A model generated the notes under the pieces. The model was not told where the DNA came from. It saw nothing but the letters and a program-made list of their open reading frames with translations, and did not search any database. This document shows positions 14,418-22,294 of a DNA stretch of 64,000 nt, piece after piece (the first letter of the stretch is position 1; every line of letters starts with the position of its first letter). This DNA is from a virus, in the IMG/VR virus record IMGVR_UViG_3300038620_000134, positions 17,725 through 81,724 of that record; one strand, 5' to 3'. A program made the position numbers and the translations under genes.

Positions 14418-15395
14418 ATGCAAACTATCACAGAACAAAAAGCAACAGTAGAAATTGAAAACATTTCTTATGTATTGGACGGAATGAACAAAATCAGTAA
14501 AGCTAAAAGGGGAGTTCCTGGTTACCGCTTTAACCGTTCCAATTCGAAAAAACTTTCGACTTATGATATGGAAGATGTTTATAAAAACGCTAAAGATATA
14601 CTTAATAGGTACAAGTCAGAACTTATTGAGCATTATTTACTTGCTAGCAGTCCCATTTGTAATTTTAACCTAATTTATTCTGAGAAAGTGGGACATCATT
14701 TTCAAAACTTTACTTTGTCTAATGAAAAAGGTAAAGAAGTAATACATTTGGATTTATTTCATTATTTTAAGGATTATGAAAATCCACATAAATTGTTAAG
14801 AAAGGATTATGCTTGTGTTAATGATGAAATATTTCCTTTTGAAATTGTCTTACTCGAAAGCTTATTTTCAAATTTTTGTAAAGCTTTTGAGTCAATAATA
14901 TTTACTGGATCAAAAGAAACTAATAACCCCATTAATGGATTGTTAGTACAACATAATAATAACTTAGAACCGGCTTCAGCAAAACTTAATGATGCTAACT
15001 TTTTAGAAGATTTTGAAAAGTTGGTTTCTGAAACAATACCTGAAAAAGTAAACAGTGAAAATATTATTTGGTTTTTACCAAATAAACATTATGAAAAATA
15101 CTGTCATAGTTATAAGACAAAATATAGCGAATATCCAAATATGGATGATGATGGAGGTATCTTTTTTGATACCGCAAAGCGGAACATTAAAATTGTTCCA
15201 ACCGAGTTTTTAACAAATAAAGAACATTTTGTTGTATCAAGTAGTAATGTTTATATTGCTTTTTTCTGTTCAATATTACAGCTTGATTATGACTTTTCTA
15301 CTTCTACTGAAAGCCTTCAAAACGTTTTTGAGGGAGTTTTAGGACTTAGTTGTTTTAATATTCAAGATTCCACTCAAAAAGTAAACGTGTATTAA
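14418..15395 (+). CDS. HK97-fold capsid-like protein (tentative)
   Basis: A 325-residue protein whose second half follows the layout of HK97-type major capsid proteins. NPINGLLVQHNN (about 174-185) is like the INGLL segment after the spine helix. Next comes a domain LEDFEKLVSETIPEKVNSEN, then IIWFLPNKHYEKY (like 'VFVMNPKTY'), and IKIVPTEFLTNKEHFVVSSS with NVYIAFF (like 'VVPSPFL...GDPSNLYI'). It lacks the usual long scaffold-like N-terminal part. The location among early genes, far from the structural module, is odd for a capsid gene. It could be a capsid paralogue, a decoy or inhibitor, or an encapsulin-like shell. The call rests on motif order only. Confidence 0.45.
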   Translation: MQTITEQKATVEIENISYVLDGMNKISKAKRGVPGYRFNRSNSKKLSTYDMEDVYKNAKDILNRYKSELIEHYLLASSPICNFNLIYSEKVGHHFQNFTLSNEKGKEVIHLDLFHYFKDYENPHKLLRKDYACVNDEIFPFEIVLLESLFSNFCKAFESIIFTGSKETNNPINGLLVQHNNNLEPASAKLNDANFLEDFEKLVSETIPEKVNSENIIWFLPNKHYEKYCHSYKTKYSEYPNMDDDGGIFFDTAKRNIKIVPTEFLTNKEHFVVSSSNVYIAFFCSILQLDYDFSTSTESLQNVFEGVLGLSCFNIQDSTQKVNVY

Positions 15396-15399
15396 AAAT

Positions 15400-15456
15400 A
15401 TGATTTTTTATCGAAGAACTTTTGGAAAACTTAGAAAAGAAGTTAAACAAACATGA
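15400..15456 (+). CDS. 18-residue peptide, translationally coupled
   Basis: MIFYRRTFGKLRKEVKQT is a short basic peptide whose stop overlaps the next start (ATGA). It could be a coupling leader or chance. Nothing else supports it. Confidence 0.3.
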   Translation: MIFYRRTFGKLRKEVKQT

Positions 15457-15635
15457 AACTTTCCGAAAGGGATAAAGAACGAATAATCGATACCATCCGA
15501 AATGGAGGCCAACTGGAAAAGGAGGACATCTACAAACTCTTTAATAATGAAGAAGATGTTTTCCTTTTCTGGAACGGTCGTAACGAAGAAGTTACCAAAA
15601 CTGTTTTACCTTTTGAACATGTAGAAATAAATTAA
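15453..15635 (+). CDS. hypothetical protein, 60 aa
   Basis: A small charged protein (MKLSERDKERIIDTIRNGGQ; YKLFNNEEDVFLFWNGRNEE). The first 30 residues look like a helix-turn-helix-sized helical pair, which is not enough to call DNA binding. The DNA is comparatively GC-rich. No family recognised. Confidence 0.65.
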   Translation: MKLSERDKERIIDTIRNGGQLEKEDIYKLFNNEEDVFLFWNGRNEEVTKTVLPFEHVEIN

Positions 15636-15655
15636 AAAATAAATAAATCAAAACT

Positions 15656-15928
15656 ATGAAAATCAAAAACGTTGGAGACGCCATAAAACACTTATTAGAT
15701 ATAGCCATTCTTGCGTATCTAATTTATAGCATCGGCTATGCAGGCTGGCAGGTTTTTGCTTTAGCCCCAGAGGGAATTACCGGCCCGTTGTACGCTAGTG
15801 CTAAAGATATTGATCCCGATTTACTTCATTCCCGAAGGCTATATGCCATTGAAACCTACGTCTTGGTAATTGCCTTGGTGATTTACAAGCTTAATCGCCA
15901 ACGGTTCTGGCAATTTAAGGATATTTAA
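15656..15928 (+). CDS. two-pass membrane protein, 90 aa
   Basis: Two predicted membrane helices: about 13-33 (HLLDIAILAYLIYSIGYAGW) and about 67-84 (TYVLVIALVIYKL). The loop of about 35 residues between them contains ALAPEGITGPLY. Unknown function. Small two-helix membrane proteins beside early genes can be holin-like or membrane modulators, but no lysis gene is near. Confidence 0.7.
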   Translation: MKIKNVGDAIKHLLDIAILAYLIYSIGYAGWQVFALAPEGITGPLYASAKDIDPDLLHSRRLYAIETYVLVIALVIYKLNRQRFWQFKDI

Positions 15929-15973
15929 CTAAAAACTTTTATTTTCTAACTTCAAAATAAAATTTCAACAACT

Positions 15974-16291
15974 ATGAATAAAACAAAACAAATTCAACAA
16001 GTTTTAGAAAAAAATTTTTCTCTTCAAACAACCTTTGGTTTAGAGGAGAAAGTAAACATCCAAGTAGAAGAAAATCCAGCAACTCAGAATTATCAAGTTA
16101 CTTTTTTCAAACCACTTTTTTCCGAGGAGGCAGCACCAGAAATAAAGGGGAGTTTCTTGCTTCCACATCAAACGGCACAAACCTTATTAGAAGATAAAAA
16201 TTGGTCGCGTTTAGCGCTTTCTGCTGTCGCCGATGGTGATCAACATTCTTACCAACTTTCTTTGGTTTATGATTTAAAAGTAGTTATGTAA
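15974..16291 (+). CDS. hypothetical protein, 105 aa
   Basis: A soluble protein with a beta-rich middle (EKVNIQVEENPATQNYQVTF) and a C-terminal YQLSLVYDLKVVM. No family recognised. It sits in a run of small same-strand genes with short gaps (15453-16612). Confidence 0.68.
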   Translation: MNKTKQIQQVLEKNFSLQTTFGLEEKVNIQVEENPATQNYQVTFFKPLFSEEAAPEIKGSFLLPHQTAQTLLEDKNWSRLALSAVADGDQHSYQLSLVYDLKVVM

Positions 16292-16303
16292 AAAAATAGA
16301 AAT

Positions 16304-16612
16304 ATGCAAAACGTTTCTAACTGGGCGCAAAAAATAATTCAAAAAGATCATTATAACAATCATTATGATGATCTGCTAAATTTTATTGATTTTTATTTCT
16401 TTAAAAGATGCAACCCGGATTTTATAGAGCATGATATCGATGAAGAAAGTATAATATTTTTTATTGAGTTTTATGGCTATGAGTATATAATTGTAGAAAA
16501 GGAAATTGACGAAAATGAGGTGCACTACTCTATATTCTATAAAGAAGAAGAGATAATTAGCGAATATAATACCCTTGGCAAGTTTAAAGAATGGTTTAAG
16601 AGTATAAATTAA
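16304..16612 (+). CDS. hypothetical acidic protein, 102 aa
   Basis: Very acidic and aromatic (DIDEESIIFFIEFYGYEYII; KEEEIISEYNTLGKFKEWF). Acidic, aromatic small phage proteins can mimic DNA or bind host enzymes, but no specific match is seen. It starts 12 bases after the previous gene. Confidence 0.68.
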   Translation: MQNVSNWAQKIIQKDHYNNHYDDLLNFIDFYFFKRCNPDFIEHDIDEESIIFFIEFYGYEYIIVEKEIDENEVHYSIFYKEEEIISEYNTLGKFKEWFKSIN

Positions 16613-16658
16613 GTAACCAAGTATTATGACTAATTTTGATAGCTTTAAATGTCCTTCA

Positions 16659-16685
16659 TTGACAACGCTTGTTATCCTATCTTAG
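16659..16685 (+). promoter_or_regulatory. possible host-type promoter with short spacer
   Basis: TTGACA and TATCTTAG occur in the same order as at 10739, but with only 13 bases between instead of 17. It may be a weakened version. Confidence 0.4.
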
Positions 16686-16715
16686 CAGCAATAAATACCT
16701 AAAAAATAAAAAGTT

Positions 16716-18797
16716 ATGACTTCATATAATGAAAAAATAGCACAAAAATTAGAAGAATTAGACAACAATTATATTAAAAGTGGTGCTATATATGATAACC
16801 AGGTTGACGCAGCCAAAGAAATAATAAAAAGCTTTACTAAAGTTGATTCAGGAAAGAGTGAAAATGATAGCAGAAATAGACATGTTATTTTATTAGCTCA
16901 AATGCAAAGTGGAAAAACCGGTGTGTGTAATGCCGTATGTAATATGCTTGAATATGTAAATCCCGATAATCAAATTAAATTGTCTAGTTATTTTGGTATA
17001 AAGCGTTACTTTTTTATAACTGGAATGAATGATGTTGCTTTAAGAGATCAAACTGCTAATCGCGTCAAAAATGAAATTATTAATTCATATTCAAAAATTG
17101 ACAATAATGAAGATGACCATTTAGGTAAGTATATTGTAACTGGTGATAATATAGCAAAACCAGAAGCAAAATACTTTATTGAAAAAAATAGTGATTTAAA
17201 AAAGGAAATAAATGCAAACATAGAAGACTGTATAGTATTTATTGATGAATCCCACTATGGTTCTAAAGAAGAAAACGTGTTGACTAAATTTTTAAAAAAT
17301 AATGATATTGATTGGAAAAACGATCCACAAAAATTAAAAAATAACAATATTTATATTGTTTCTATTTCAGCAACTCCTTTTACTGAAAGTTATAGTGATA
17401 AGAATGAAAGTAAACCTAAAATATCACTAGAAACAGATAATAATTATTATGGAGTAAAAGAATTTTTAGATTTGGGATTGATTCATCATGCAGATAAAAA
17501 AAGTGATTTTAAAAGTAAGAGTTTTTTTCCCCAACCTAGTAAAAAAAAACGTTTGGAAAACTTTAGAAACTACATTGCACAAAACTTCTTAGGTTCTAAG
17601 GTAACCGTTGAACAAATGGTCAATATCTTTAACTACTACTTTTCCGATATAATGAGAGAAAAACAAGCCAAGAGCAATCAATTCAAACAAAAAATGAAAA
17701 TGCTTTTTGATATTGAAGATAAGAAAAGTGGAAGAACTCGTTACTATAAAATTAATAGTATAAAAAACTTTGATAATTTTGATGACAAATATTTTATTAA
17801 TAAATTTAAACCTGAAATAAAAAGTACTAAACAAGAACCTAACATTGTTGAGTATCTTAAAGATGCACATTCTAGAATGAAGCAAAATTCACAAAGTTTA
17901 ACACCTATAGGTGTATGTATTGTAAGATGTGATGGTAAAAAAATTCAAAAACTAAAAAATAATGACTTTATTAGCAGTTATTTTAGGATAATAGAGTTTA
18001 ATAATGAAAACTACAAAAAATTAAATTTTGGTACTGAATTAAAAGATAAAATTGAACTAATGATAAAATCCGCTTCAGATTCTAATAAACATGCAAATGA
18101 TAATTCAAACAAACCTCTTTTAATATTGATTAAAGGGGCTTTTCGTGCAGGTATAACTATACCTAATTATTATAAAGATTACATATATATGATATATGAT
18201 ATTGCTAATAAACCCCACACTACAGCTCAAGGTTTACTTGGTAGAATGTGTGGTTATAGAAGTAACGATAGTAACATAGAAAATACTGCTTTTTATGTAA
18301 ATAAAGATCATGCAGAAAAATATGCAGATTGGGTAAAGAATAACTTTAAAAGAAAATACATACCAATAAAAAAGAAAAAAAGAAGCAGTGTAAAATGTGC
18401 AACAGAAAATAAATTATCTTTTGGTCTTGACTTGGATTCTGTTAAAAAATTAAAAAAATCAAACGATCTAAAAAAAACATTAAGTGAATTAAATGTTTCT
18501 ATAGACTTTGATTATATAGGAGAGACATACTTAGCAAATAACTATCGAAATTATACAGAATATAGTCAAAGTGTTAAAGACAAATGGTATGATATAATTA
18601 ACAGTAATGAACGTGGTGTACCAAGTTATAGGCATAAGAAAAAACCTTTAACTGAAGATGATATTGGAAAAACATATATACATTTAGCTTTGAATGACAT
18701 TGATAATGAACTTTATATATATAAAGGAAAAATTGTCAAAAGTAATCCACAACACAAAGAATTATATGAAAAGCATAAAGACACTTCTGAATTTTAA
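16716..18797 (+). CDS. SF2 helicase/translocase-like ATPase, 693 aa
   Basis: Superfamily 2 motifs are present in order: motif I AQMQSGKTG (61-69), motif II FIDESH (175-180), motif III SISATPF (216-222) and a motif VI region AQGLLGRMCGY. Motif IV-V segments resemble LLILIKGAFRAGITIPNYYK. The AQMQSGKT start and the AxRAGITI segment recall the Z1-type helicases that occur with restriction-modification and MORC-like systems, more than phage replication helicases. A role in DNA processing, or in defence or counter-defence, is possible. The C-terminal 150 residues are lysine-rich and unmatched. A host-type promoter precedes it. Confidence 0.75.
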   Translation: MTSYNEKIAQKLEELDNNYIKSGAIYDNQVDAAKEIIKSFTKVDSGKSENDSRNRHVILLAQMQSGKTGVCNAVCNMLEYVNPDNQIKLSSYFGIKRYFFITGMNDVALRDQTANRVKNEIINSYSKIDNNEDDHLGKYIVTGDNIAKPEAKYFIEKNSDLKKEINANIEDCIVFIDESHYGSKEENVLTKFLKNNDIDWKNDPQKLKNNNIYIVSISATPFTESYSDKNESKPKISLETDNNYYGVKEFLDLGLIHHADKKSDFKSKSFFPQPSKKKRLENFRNYIAQNFLGSKVTVEQMVNIFNYYFSDIMREKQAKSNQFKQKMKMLFDIEDKKSGRTRYYKINSIKNFDNFDDKYFINKFKPEIKSTKQEPNIVEYLKDAHSRMKQNSQSLTPIGVCIVRCDGKKIQKLKNNDFISSYFRIIEFNNENYKKLNFGTELKDKIELMIKSASDSNKHANDNSNKPLLILIKGAFRAGITIPNYYKDYIYMIYDIANKPHTTAQGLLGRMCGYRSNDSNIENTAFYVNKDHAEKYADWVKNNFKRKYIPIKKKKRSSVKCATENKLSFGLDLDSVKKLKKSNDLKKTLSELNVSIDFDYIGETYLANNYRNYTEYSQSVKDKWYDIINSNERGVPSYRHKKKPLTEDDIGKTYIHLALNDIDNELYIYKGKIVKSNPQHKELYEKHKDTSEF

Positions 18798-18817
18798 TTA
18801 AAATAAATAAAGTAAAA

Positions 18818-19147
18818 ATGTCAACATCTTTACACTTTGATATAGGGCTTCCAGTTGAAAGTGAATTATCCAAATACAATTTAAGTGTTTATCAAGATGA
18901 TGTTGATTCAAAGTTTCTTTGTTATAATAATCAAGATATTATTCCTATCTTAAATGAAAATTTAGAAGATTGTTTAATTTTAACTGCAAAAGGAAATAAA
19001 ATACAAGAAGTAATAAAAATATTAGTTGAAGAATTTGGGGGGCGTTTCATAACCGATGATGAACTTGAGCTAATAATTTATGGAGAAATAGAAGAAAGTG
19101 AAGCATTTAATTATTCAATGGATACATATTATTACAAAAGTAAATAA
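18818..19147 (+). CDS. hypothetical protein, 109 aa
   Basis: An acidic soluble protein (HFDIGLPVESELSKYNLSV; KIQEVIKILVEEFGGRFITD; ELIIYGEIEE). It starts 20 bases after the SF2 ATPase, so it may be a partner. No family recognised. Confidence 0.7.
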   Translation: MSTSLHFDIGLPVESELSKYNLSVYQDDVDSKFLCYNNQDIIPILNENLEDCLILTAKGNKIQEVIKILVEEFGGRFITDDELELIIYGEIEESEAFNYSMDTYYYKSK

Positions 19148-19155
19148 CATTTAAA

Positions 19156-19605
19156 ATGTCTTTTAATCTTTTCACTAAACTACTTCCTATTCATTCTCAT
19201 GATTTAATATCTGAACTATCATGGTTAGGTTGGATTGATTACGGTGTTTACTTGCGTCTTAAAGAAAATATAAAACTTCAACAAATTGCTTATATCTACT
19301 ATGGTTTTTACCTTACAATGTATGATAAAGCACCAACCGTAGAACAACCCAAATCAGGTGGTCATTTTGTATATCTTCCATTGTATAAATCTGCTTATTG
19401 TAAGCCATCACCTAAAATAGAAAAAAGAGAAAAAGAATACTTATTAGCTAAAAGAGTTATAGATAAATTGATTTACATAGAGGAAGAACAAATGATTAGT
19501 TGGTGCTTCAAAGAAAAACATCCAGTAACTATTGTACCATCGGTTGGTAACAATTTGATACCTGATTACTTAACTAAAAGTTATTTTAAGCAATTTGAAT
19601 TATAA
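19156..19605 (+). CDS. hypothetical protein, 149 aa
   Basis: A soluble protein with HSHDLISELSWLGWIDYGVY, a glycine/proline-rich QPKSGGHFVYLPLYKSAY and a C-terminal PVTIVPSVGNNLIPDYL. It lies 8 bases after the preceding gene and probably shares a message with 16716-19147. Unknown function. Confidence 0.7.
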   Translation: MSFNLFTKLLPIHSHDLISELSWLGWIDYGVYLRLKENIKLQQIAYIYYGFYLTMYDKAPTVEQPKSGGHFVYLPLYKSAYCKPSPKIEKREKEYLLAKRVIDKLIYIEEEQMISWCFKEKHPVTIVPSVGNNLIPDYLTKSYFKQFEL

Positions 19606-19721
19606 ATAAATACTTAAACAATAGTATTAAAGTGCAACTAATGTTAAGTTGTTAGCTGATAGGTTAGAAAACAATGTCCGATATTGTGAAGTTGATTGTG
19701 CTAAATTACTATAACAAATTC

Positions 19722-19752
19722 TTGACAATGTGGCATTTTATTTTTATATTTG
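19722..19752 (+). promoter_or_regulatory. Bacteroidetes-type promoter, consensus match
   Basis: TTGACA, 17 bases, then TATATTTG: a full match to the Bacteroidetes consensus. It is followed by GTAGTAGATTGTTAAA, the same leader found after the promoter at 22230. Confidence 0.8.
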
Positions 19753-19788
19753 TAGTAGATTGTTAAAAAGTTAAACACCACATCAACT

Positions 19789-20160
19789 ATGCAACTGGTT
19801 AATTTAACACCCCATTCCCTTCATCTTTATTCGGATGAAGGAAACTACATTTCTACCTTTGAAAGTAGAGGCCAAATTCGTCTTGGTAGCTCTTTTCAAG
19901 AAGTAGAACGGCGACATTTCTCTAATGCAGAAGGGAGTATTCCAATCAAAGATATGTTCTTTGATGATAGCGCCTATATTGAAATTGATGGTCAACAGTA
20001 TAATACACTTCCTGAACCTAAGGAAGATACCGTATATGTAGTTTCCAAAATGGTCAAGAACGCGTTTCCAGAGCGCGAAGATTTTTTCGTTGTAAGCGAA
20101 ACCGTAAGAGATGAAAATGGTAAAATCTGCGGTTTTAAAAGTCTTTCAAAGGGAGTTTAA
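19789..20160 (+). CDS. conserved phage protein of the NLTPH type
   Basis: A 123-residue protein whose start (MQLVNLTPHSLHLYSDEG), central LPEPKEDTVYVVSKMVKNA and end VRDENGKICGFKSL match a widespread phage and actinobacterial protein of unknown function (NLTPH...LPEPxxGTxYIVS...VRDExGRIxG). It is soluble. Comparatively GC-rich with a strong host-type promoter, so probably early. Its last codons form the left arm of a terminator hairpin. Confidence 0.78.
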   Translation: MQLVNLTPHSLHLYSDEGNYISTFESRGQIRLGSSFQEVERRHFSNAEGSIPIKDMFFDDSAYIEIDGQQYNTLPEPKEDTVYVVSKMVKNAFPEREDFFVVSETVRDENGKICGFKSLSKGV

Positions 20161-20180
20161 TATAGTTTAACTCCCTTTGA
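20146..20180 (+). terminator. hairpin terminator overlapping a gene end
   Basis: TCAAAGGGAGTT (inside the last codons) pairs over 12 bp with AACTCCCTTTGA. The loop is 11 bases. There is no long T-run afterwards, so termination strength is uncertain. Confidence 0.5.
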
Positions 20181-20304
20181 TAAATTAAAAAATCTATTTG
20201 ATTAACAGAAACAATTTAGAATAGTTAAACACAAATAGACAGAACATACGACGGCATTAATGAGGCTTCTATTTAGGTGAGTTGTAAGATAACTTACCTG
20301 AATA

Positions 20305-20392
20305 GCCGGAGTGGCGGAAAGGAAGACGCTGCAGACTTAAAATCTGTTGGGATAATAAGCCCGTGGGAGTTCGAATCTCCCCTCCGGCACCA
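20305..20392 (+). tRNA. tRNA-Leu (anticodon UAA) with encoded CCA
   Basis: Acceptor GCCGGAG pairs with CTCCGGC, and the anticodon loop CTTAAAA carries TAA. A long variable arm (GTTGGGATAATAAGCCCGT region) makes it class II. It ends ACCA, so CCA is encoded, unlike the other two full tRNAs here. A 9-bp hairpin (AGGTGAGTT/AACTTACCT, 20275-20299) lies just upstream and could guide 5' processing. Confidence 0.94.
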
Positions 20393-20427
20393 TCAGTTCA
20401 ATTGAAAAACTTAAACTCAATCCCAAT

Positions 20428-20781
20428 ATGTCTAAACATGGTGAAGAATTTCATCACCTGTGATATCACCTGTACATTGAATATAAAGGTAAAAAATATG
20501 AATTGGTTATTACTACTTCTTCTGATTCTGGAGAAACTGTAAAGTTTTCCACGAAGAAACATGATATTGAATTTGACCTTGTTACTACGTCTTCTGATTT
20601 TGGGGAGGTTGTAACCGTTAAGTCTATTACAAAAAATATTCCTGATTTTCTTATACCAAAAACCTTATTTATTAATCAAAAAGGCTCTGATTGGGAAGTT
20701 TATCGTGGAGAATCATTCGAAGATTATCAAAAAAGATTGAAAGAAGAAAATTGTTCAATATTTATAAGTAACTTAACTTAA
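20428..20781 (+). pseudogene. small gene interrupted by in-frame TGA
   Basis: ATG at 20428 gives MSKHGEEFHHL, then TGA at 20461, then in the same frame YHLYIEYKGKKYELVITT and on to ISNLT. The stop lies in an imperfect 12-base tandem duplication (ATCACCTG-TGAT / ATCACCTG-TACA), which explains its origin. The rest (about 105 codons) has a coherent beta-rich composition: two similar halves, VITTSSDSGETVKF and LVTTSSDFGEVVTV. A TTG at 20503 could restart translation. It is either a recently broken gene, a restart, or readthrough. TGA is a normal stop elsewhere in the window. Confidence 0.55.
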
Positions 20782-20801
20782 TAACTTAAACTTTTTTAAC
20801 C

Positions 20802-21152
20802 ATGAACTTGAGCATCAATAAAAGGCAAGAAAAAGGAAAAACCGCCATTTTAATTAGTCCGGCTTTTGGTGGCGGCTGGAGCACCGAAACAAGTAATAAT
20901 AAACTCCGCGAGGCAGCGCTTTTCGATTCCCGCCTGATTGAGGCGGTTGAAAATGGAGATCAACAAGCCTTTGCTTATCGAGTAGCCGAGATCAATGCAG
21001 CCTTCGCAGATAAATCACCGTTGAGAATTGGCTTGTTGGACGAGCGAGAACTTAATAATTTGCAAATAGAATGGGTGGATCAACCTTTCTATGTTCGAGA
21101 ATACGACGGAGCAGAAATGCTTATTTTGGAAGAACAGTTGATTTCCCCCTAA
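20802..21152 (+). CDS. conserved phage protein of the ILISPAFGGGWST type
   Basis: A 116-residue protein. TAILISPAFGGGWST, then ALFDSRLIEAVENGD and LQIEWVDQPFYVREYDGAE follow the order of a known but uncharacterised phage family (LISPGxGAGWST...DLRVEWV...ITEYDG). It is soluble and relatively GC-rich, fitting the early gene set. Confidence 0.76.
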   Translation: MNLSINKRQEKGKTAILISPAFGGGWSTETSNNKLREAALFDSRLIEAVENGDQQAFAYRVAEINAAFADKSPLRIGLLDERELNNLQIEWVDQPFYVREYDGAEMLILEEQLISP

Positions 21153-21175
21153 AGATTTATTTATTAAGTAAAACT

Positions 21176-21235
21176 ATGTATCTATTTTTGTTGTTTGTAC
21201 TTCTTAGAAAGCAATTCACCAGATCTCTGAATTAA
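21176..21235 (+). CDS. 19-residue hydrophobic peptide
   Basis: MYLFLLFVLLRKQFTRSLN has the AAAACTATG start context used by many genes here, one hydrophobic helix and a basic tail. Small membrane peptides are common in phages, but this could be chance. The rest of 21153-21372 holds only the promoter at 21279. Confidence 0.3.
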   Translation: MYLFLLFVLLRKQFTRSLN

Positions 21236-21278
21236 GATTGAAAAATTTTAAAGATTGCAACTTTTTTGGATGCAACTC

Positions 21279-21309
21279 TTGACCCGGACTACTCTTTTGC
21301 CTAAATTGG
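21279..21309 (+). promoter_or_regulatory. Bacteroidetes-type promoter
   Basis: TTGACC, 17 bases, then TAAATTGG, one mismatch to TAnnTTTG. It precedes the gene at 21373. Confidence 0.55.
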
Positions 21310-21372
21310 CAATTAGAAAGTTAGCACGGTAAAGAGCTAACTATTAGTTTAACCACTTAAAAACTTTGAATT

Positions 21373-21606
21373 ATGTTTACTATTAACGGAAACCCCAGAG
21401 TAAGTGTTCAAGAGTGTCAAGAAGATGAACTCTACCTCGATGCCATATACTTTCGGAATCGGGGTTCTTTAGGGCACTGGGATGAAATTAAAGTTAACGC
21501 TGCAGAAGGTAACAATTGCCATTTAGGTCACATTTCCTTAAAACAATTCGAAGCAGTAAAAGAAATTGCTCGCCAAATTCACCAGAAAAACGGTTATAAA
21601 TTTTAA
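21373..21606 (+). CDS. hypothetical protein, 77 aa
   Basis: A small soluble protein (MFTINGNPRVSVQECQEDEL; FRNRGSLGHWDEIKVNAAEG; a terminal helix QFEAVKEIARQIHQKNGYKF). No family recognised. It has its own promoter and terminator, so it is a single-gene transcription unit. Confidence 0.72.
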   Translation: MFTINGNPRVSVQECQEDELYLDAIYFRNRGSLGHWDEIKVNAAEGNNCHLGHISLKQFEAVKEIARQIHQKNGYKF

Positions 21607-21627
21607 ACAGAACTAACCGTCTTTTAC

Positions 21628-21655
21628 CCAGCTAGCAAACTAGCTGGATTTTTTA
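21628..21655 (+). terminator. intrinsic terminator
   Basis: CCAGCTAG-CAAA-CTAGCTGG is a perfect 8-bp stem with a 4-base loop, followed by ATTTTTTA. Confidence 0.88.
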
Positions 21656-21707
21656 CATTTAAAAATTTACTATCAACAAAAAAATTTGAAATTCTTTGTC
21701 TGTAAGC

Positions 21708-21738
21708 TTGACAATTCCCTGTTTCTTTATTAACTTTA
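21708..21738 (+). promoter_or_regulatory. Bacteroidetes-type promoter
   Basis: TTGACA, 17 bases, then TAACTTTA. It precedes the gene at 21765. Confidence 0.65.
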
Positions 21739-21764
21739 AACTAAATAAAGATTAAAGATTAACT

Positions 21765-22220
21765 ATGGTACTCGTAGCAGTTACAGCAGAAGATTTACGT
21801 TTCGTATCATTAACGGACGAAGAAGGGTTGTGTTTAAGTGAGGATGCTGTTCGAAAAGGGCAGATAACTCAGCAGCGGATTGACGTTAGCTGGGAAAACT
21901 TGGATGCCGTAATTCCACACGGCGACTTTATAGATTACAAAGGAAATTTAGTAACCGTTGAAAAGTTATTTGTAGCTGTTCAACGCACGGCTGTAGGAAC
22001 TATTTTGCGTTCCGAAGGACTTTATAATAGCTTCAAAGATCAGCCGAGGAAGGCTCTACAGGCTGTTTACGAACTAGCCGTAGAAAACTTGGAGGCAAAT
22101 GAGCGTTACCGCAGAGAGTGGAATCGTAAGCATAACAGCGGCGGTCTAATGCCGTCGAAGCGCGTAAAGCTTTCAACAGCTTGGGATAATGACCATGTAG
22201 ACTGGGAAAATAAAAATTAA
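21765..22220 (+). CDS. hypothetical protein, 151 aa
   Basis: A soluble protein: beta-rich start (MVLVAVTAEDLRFVSLTDEE), then a helical C-terminal half (KALQAVYELAVENLEANERY). The C-terminus is charged. No family recognised. GC-rich for this genome, with its own host-type promoter directly upstream of the ParB-like gene's promoter. Confidence 0.74.
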   Translation: MVLVAVTAEDLRFVSLTDEEGLCLSEDAVRKGQITQQRIDVSWENLDAVIPHGDFIDYKGNLVTVEKLFVAVQRTAVGTILRSEGLYNSFKDQPRKALQAVYELAVENLEANERYRREWNRKHNSGGLMPSKRVKLSTAWDNDHVDWENKN

Positions 22221-22229
22221 AATTATCCC

Positions 22230-22260
22230 TTGACAATACCAAATTTTTGTATTATACTTG
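22230..22260 (+). promoter_or_regulatory. Bacteroidetes-type promoter
   Basis: TTGACA, 17 bases, then TATACTTG. The downstream GTAGTAGATTGTTAAA leader is shared with the promoter at 19722. Its position rules out an in-frame ATG at 22247 as the start of the ParB-like protein. Confidence 0.8.
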
Positions 22261-22294
22261 TAGTAGATTGTTAAACGATAAACCATTTTCAATT

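Noticed and set aside
20428-20463. Genome-wide recoding of TGA
   Set aside because: Many genes here end in TGA (for example 3372, 8250, 9978), and no suppressor tRNA is seen. The tRNA-Ser with anticodon UGA reads the normal TCA codon.
22247-22294. Upstream ATG for the ParB-like gene
   Set aside because: It lies in the promoter's -10 region, so it cannot be on the transcript from that promoter. The ATG at 22295 begins the conserved sequence.
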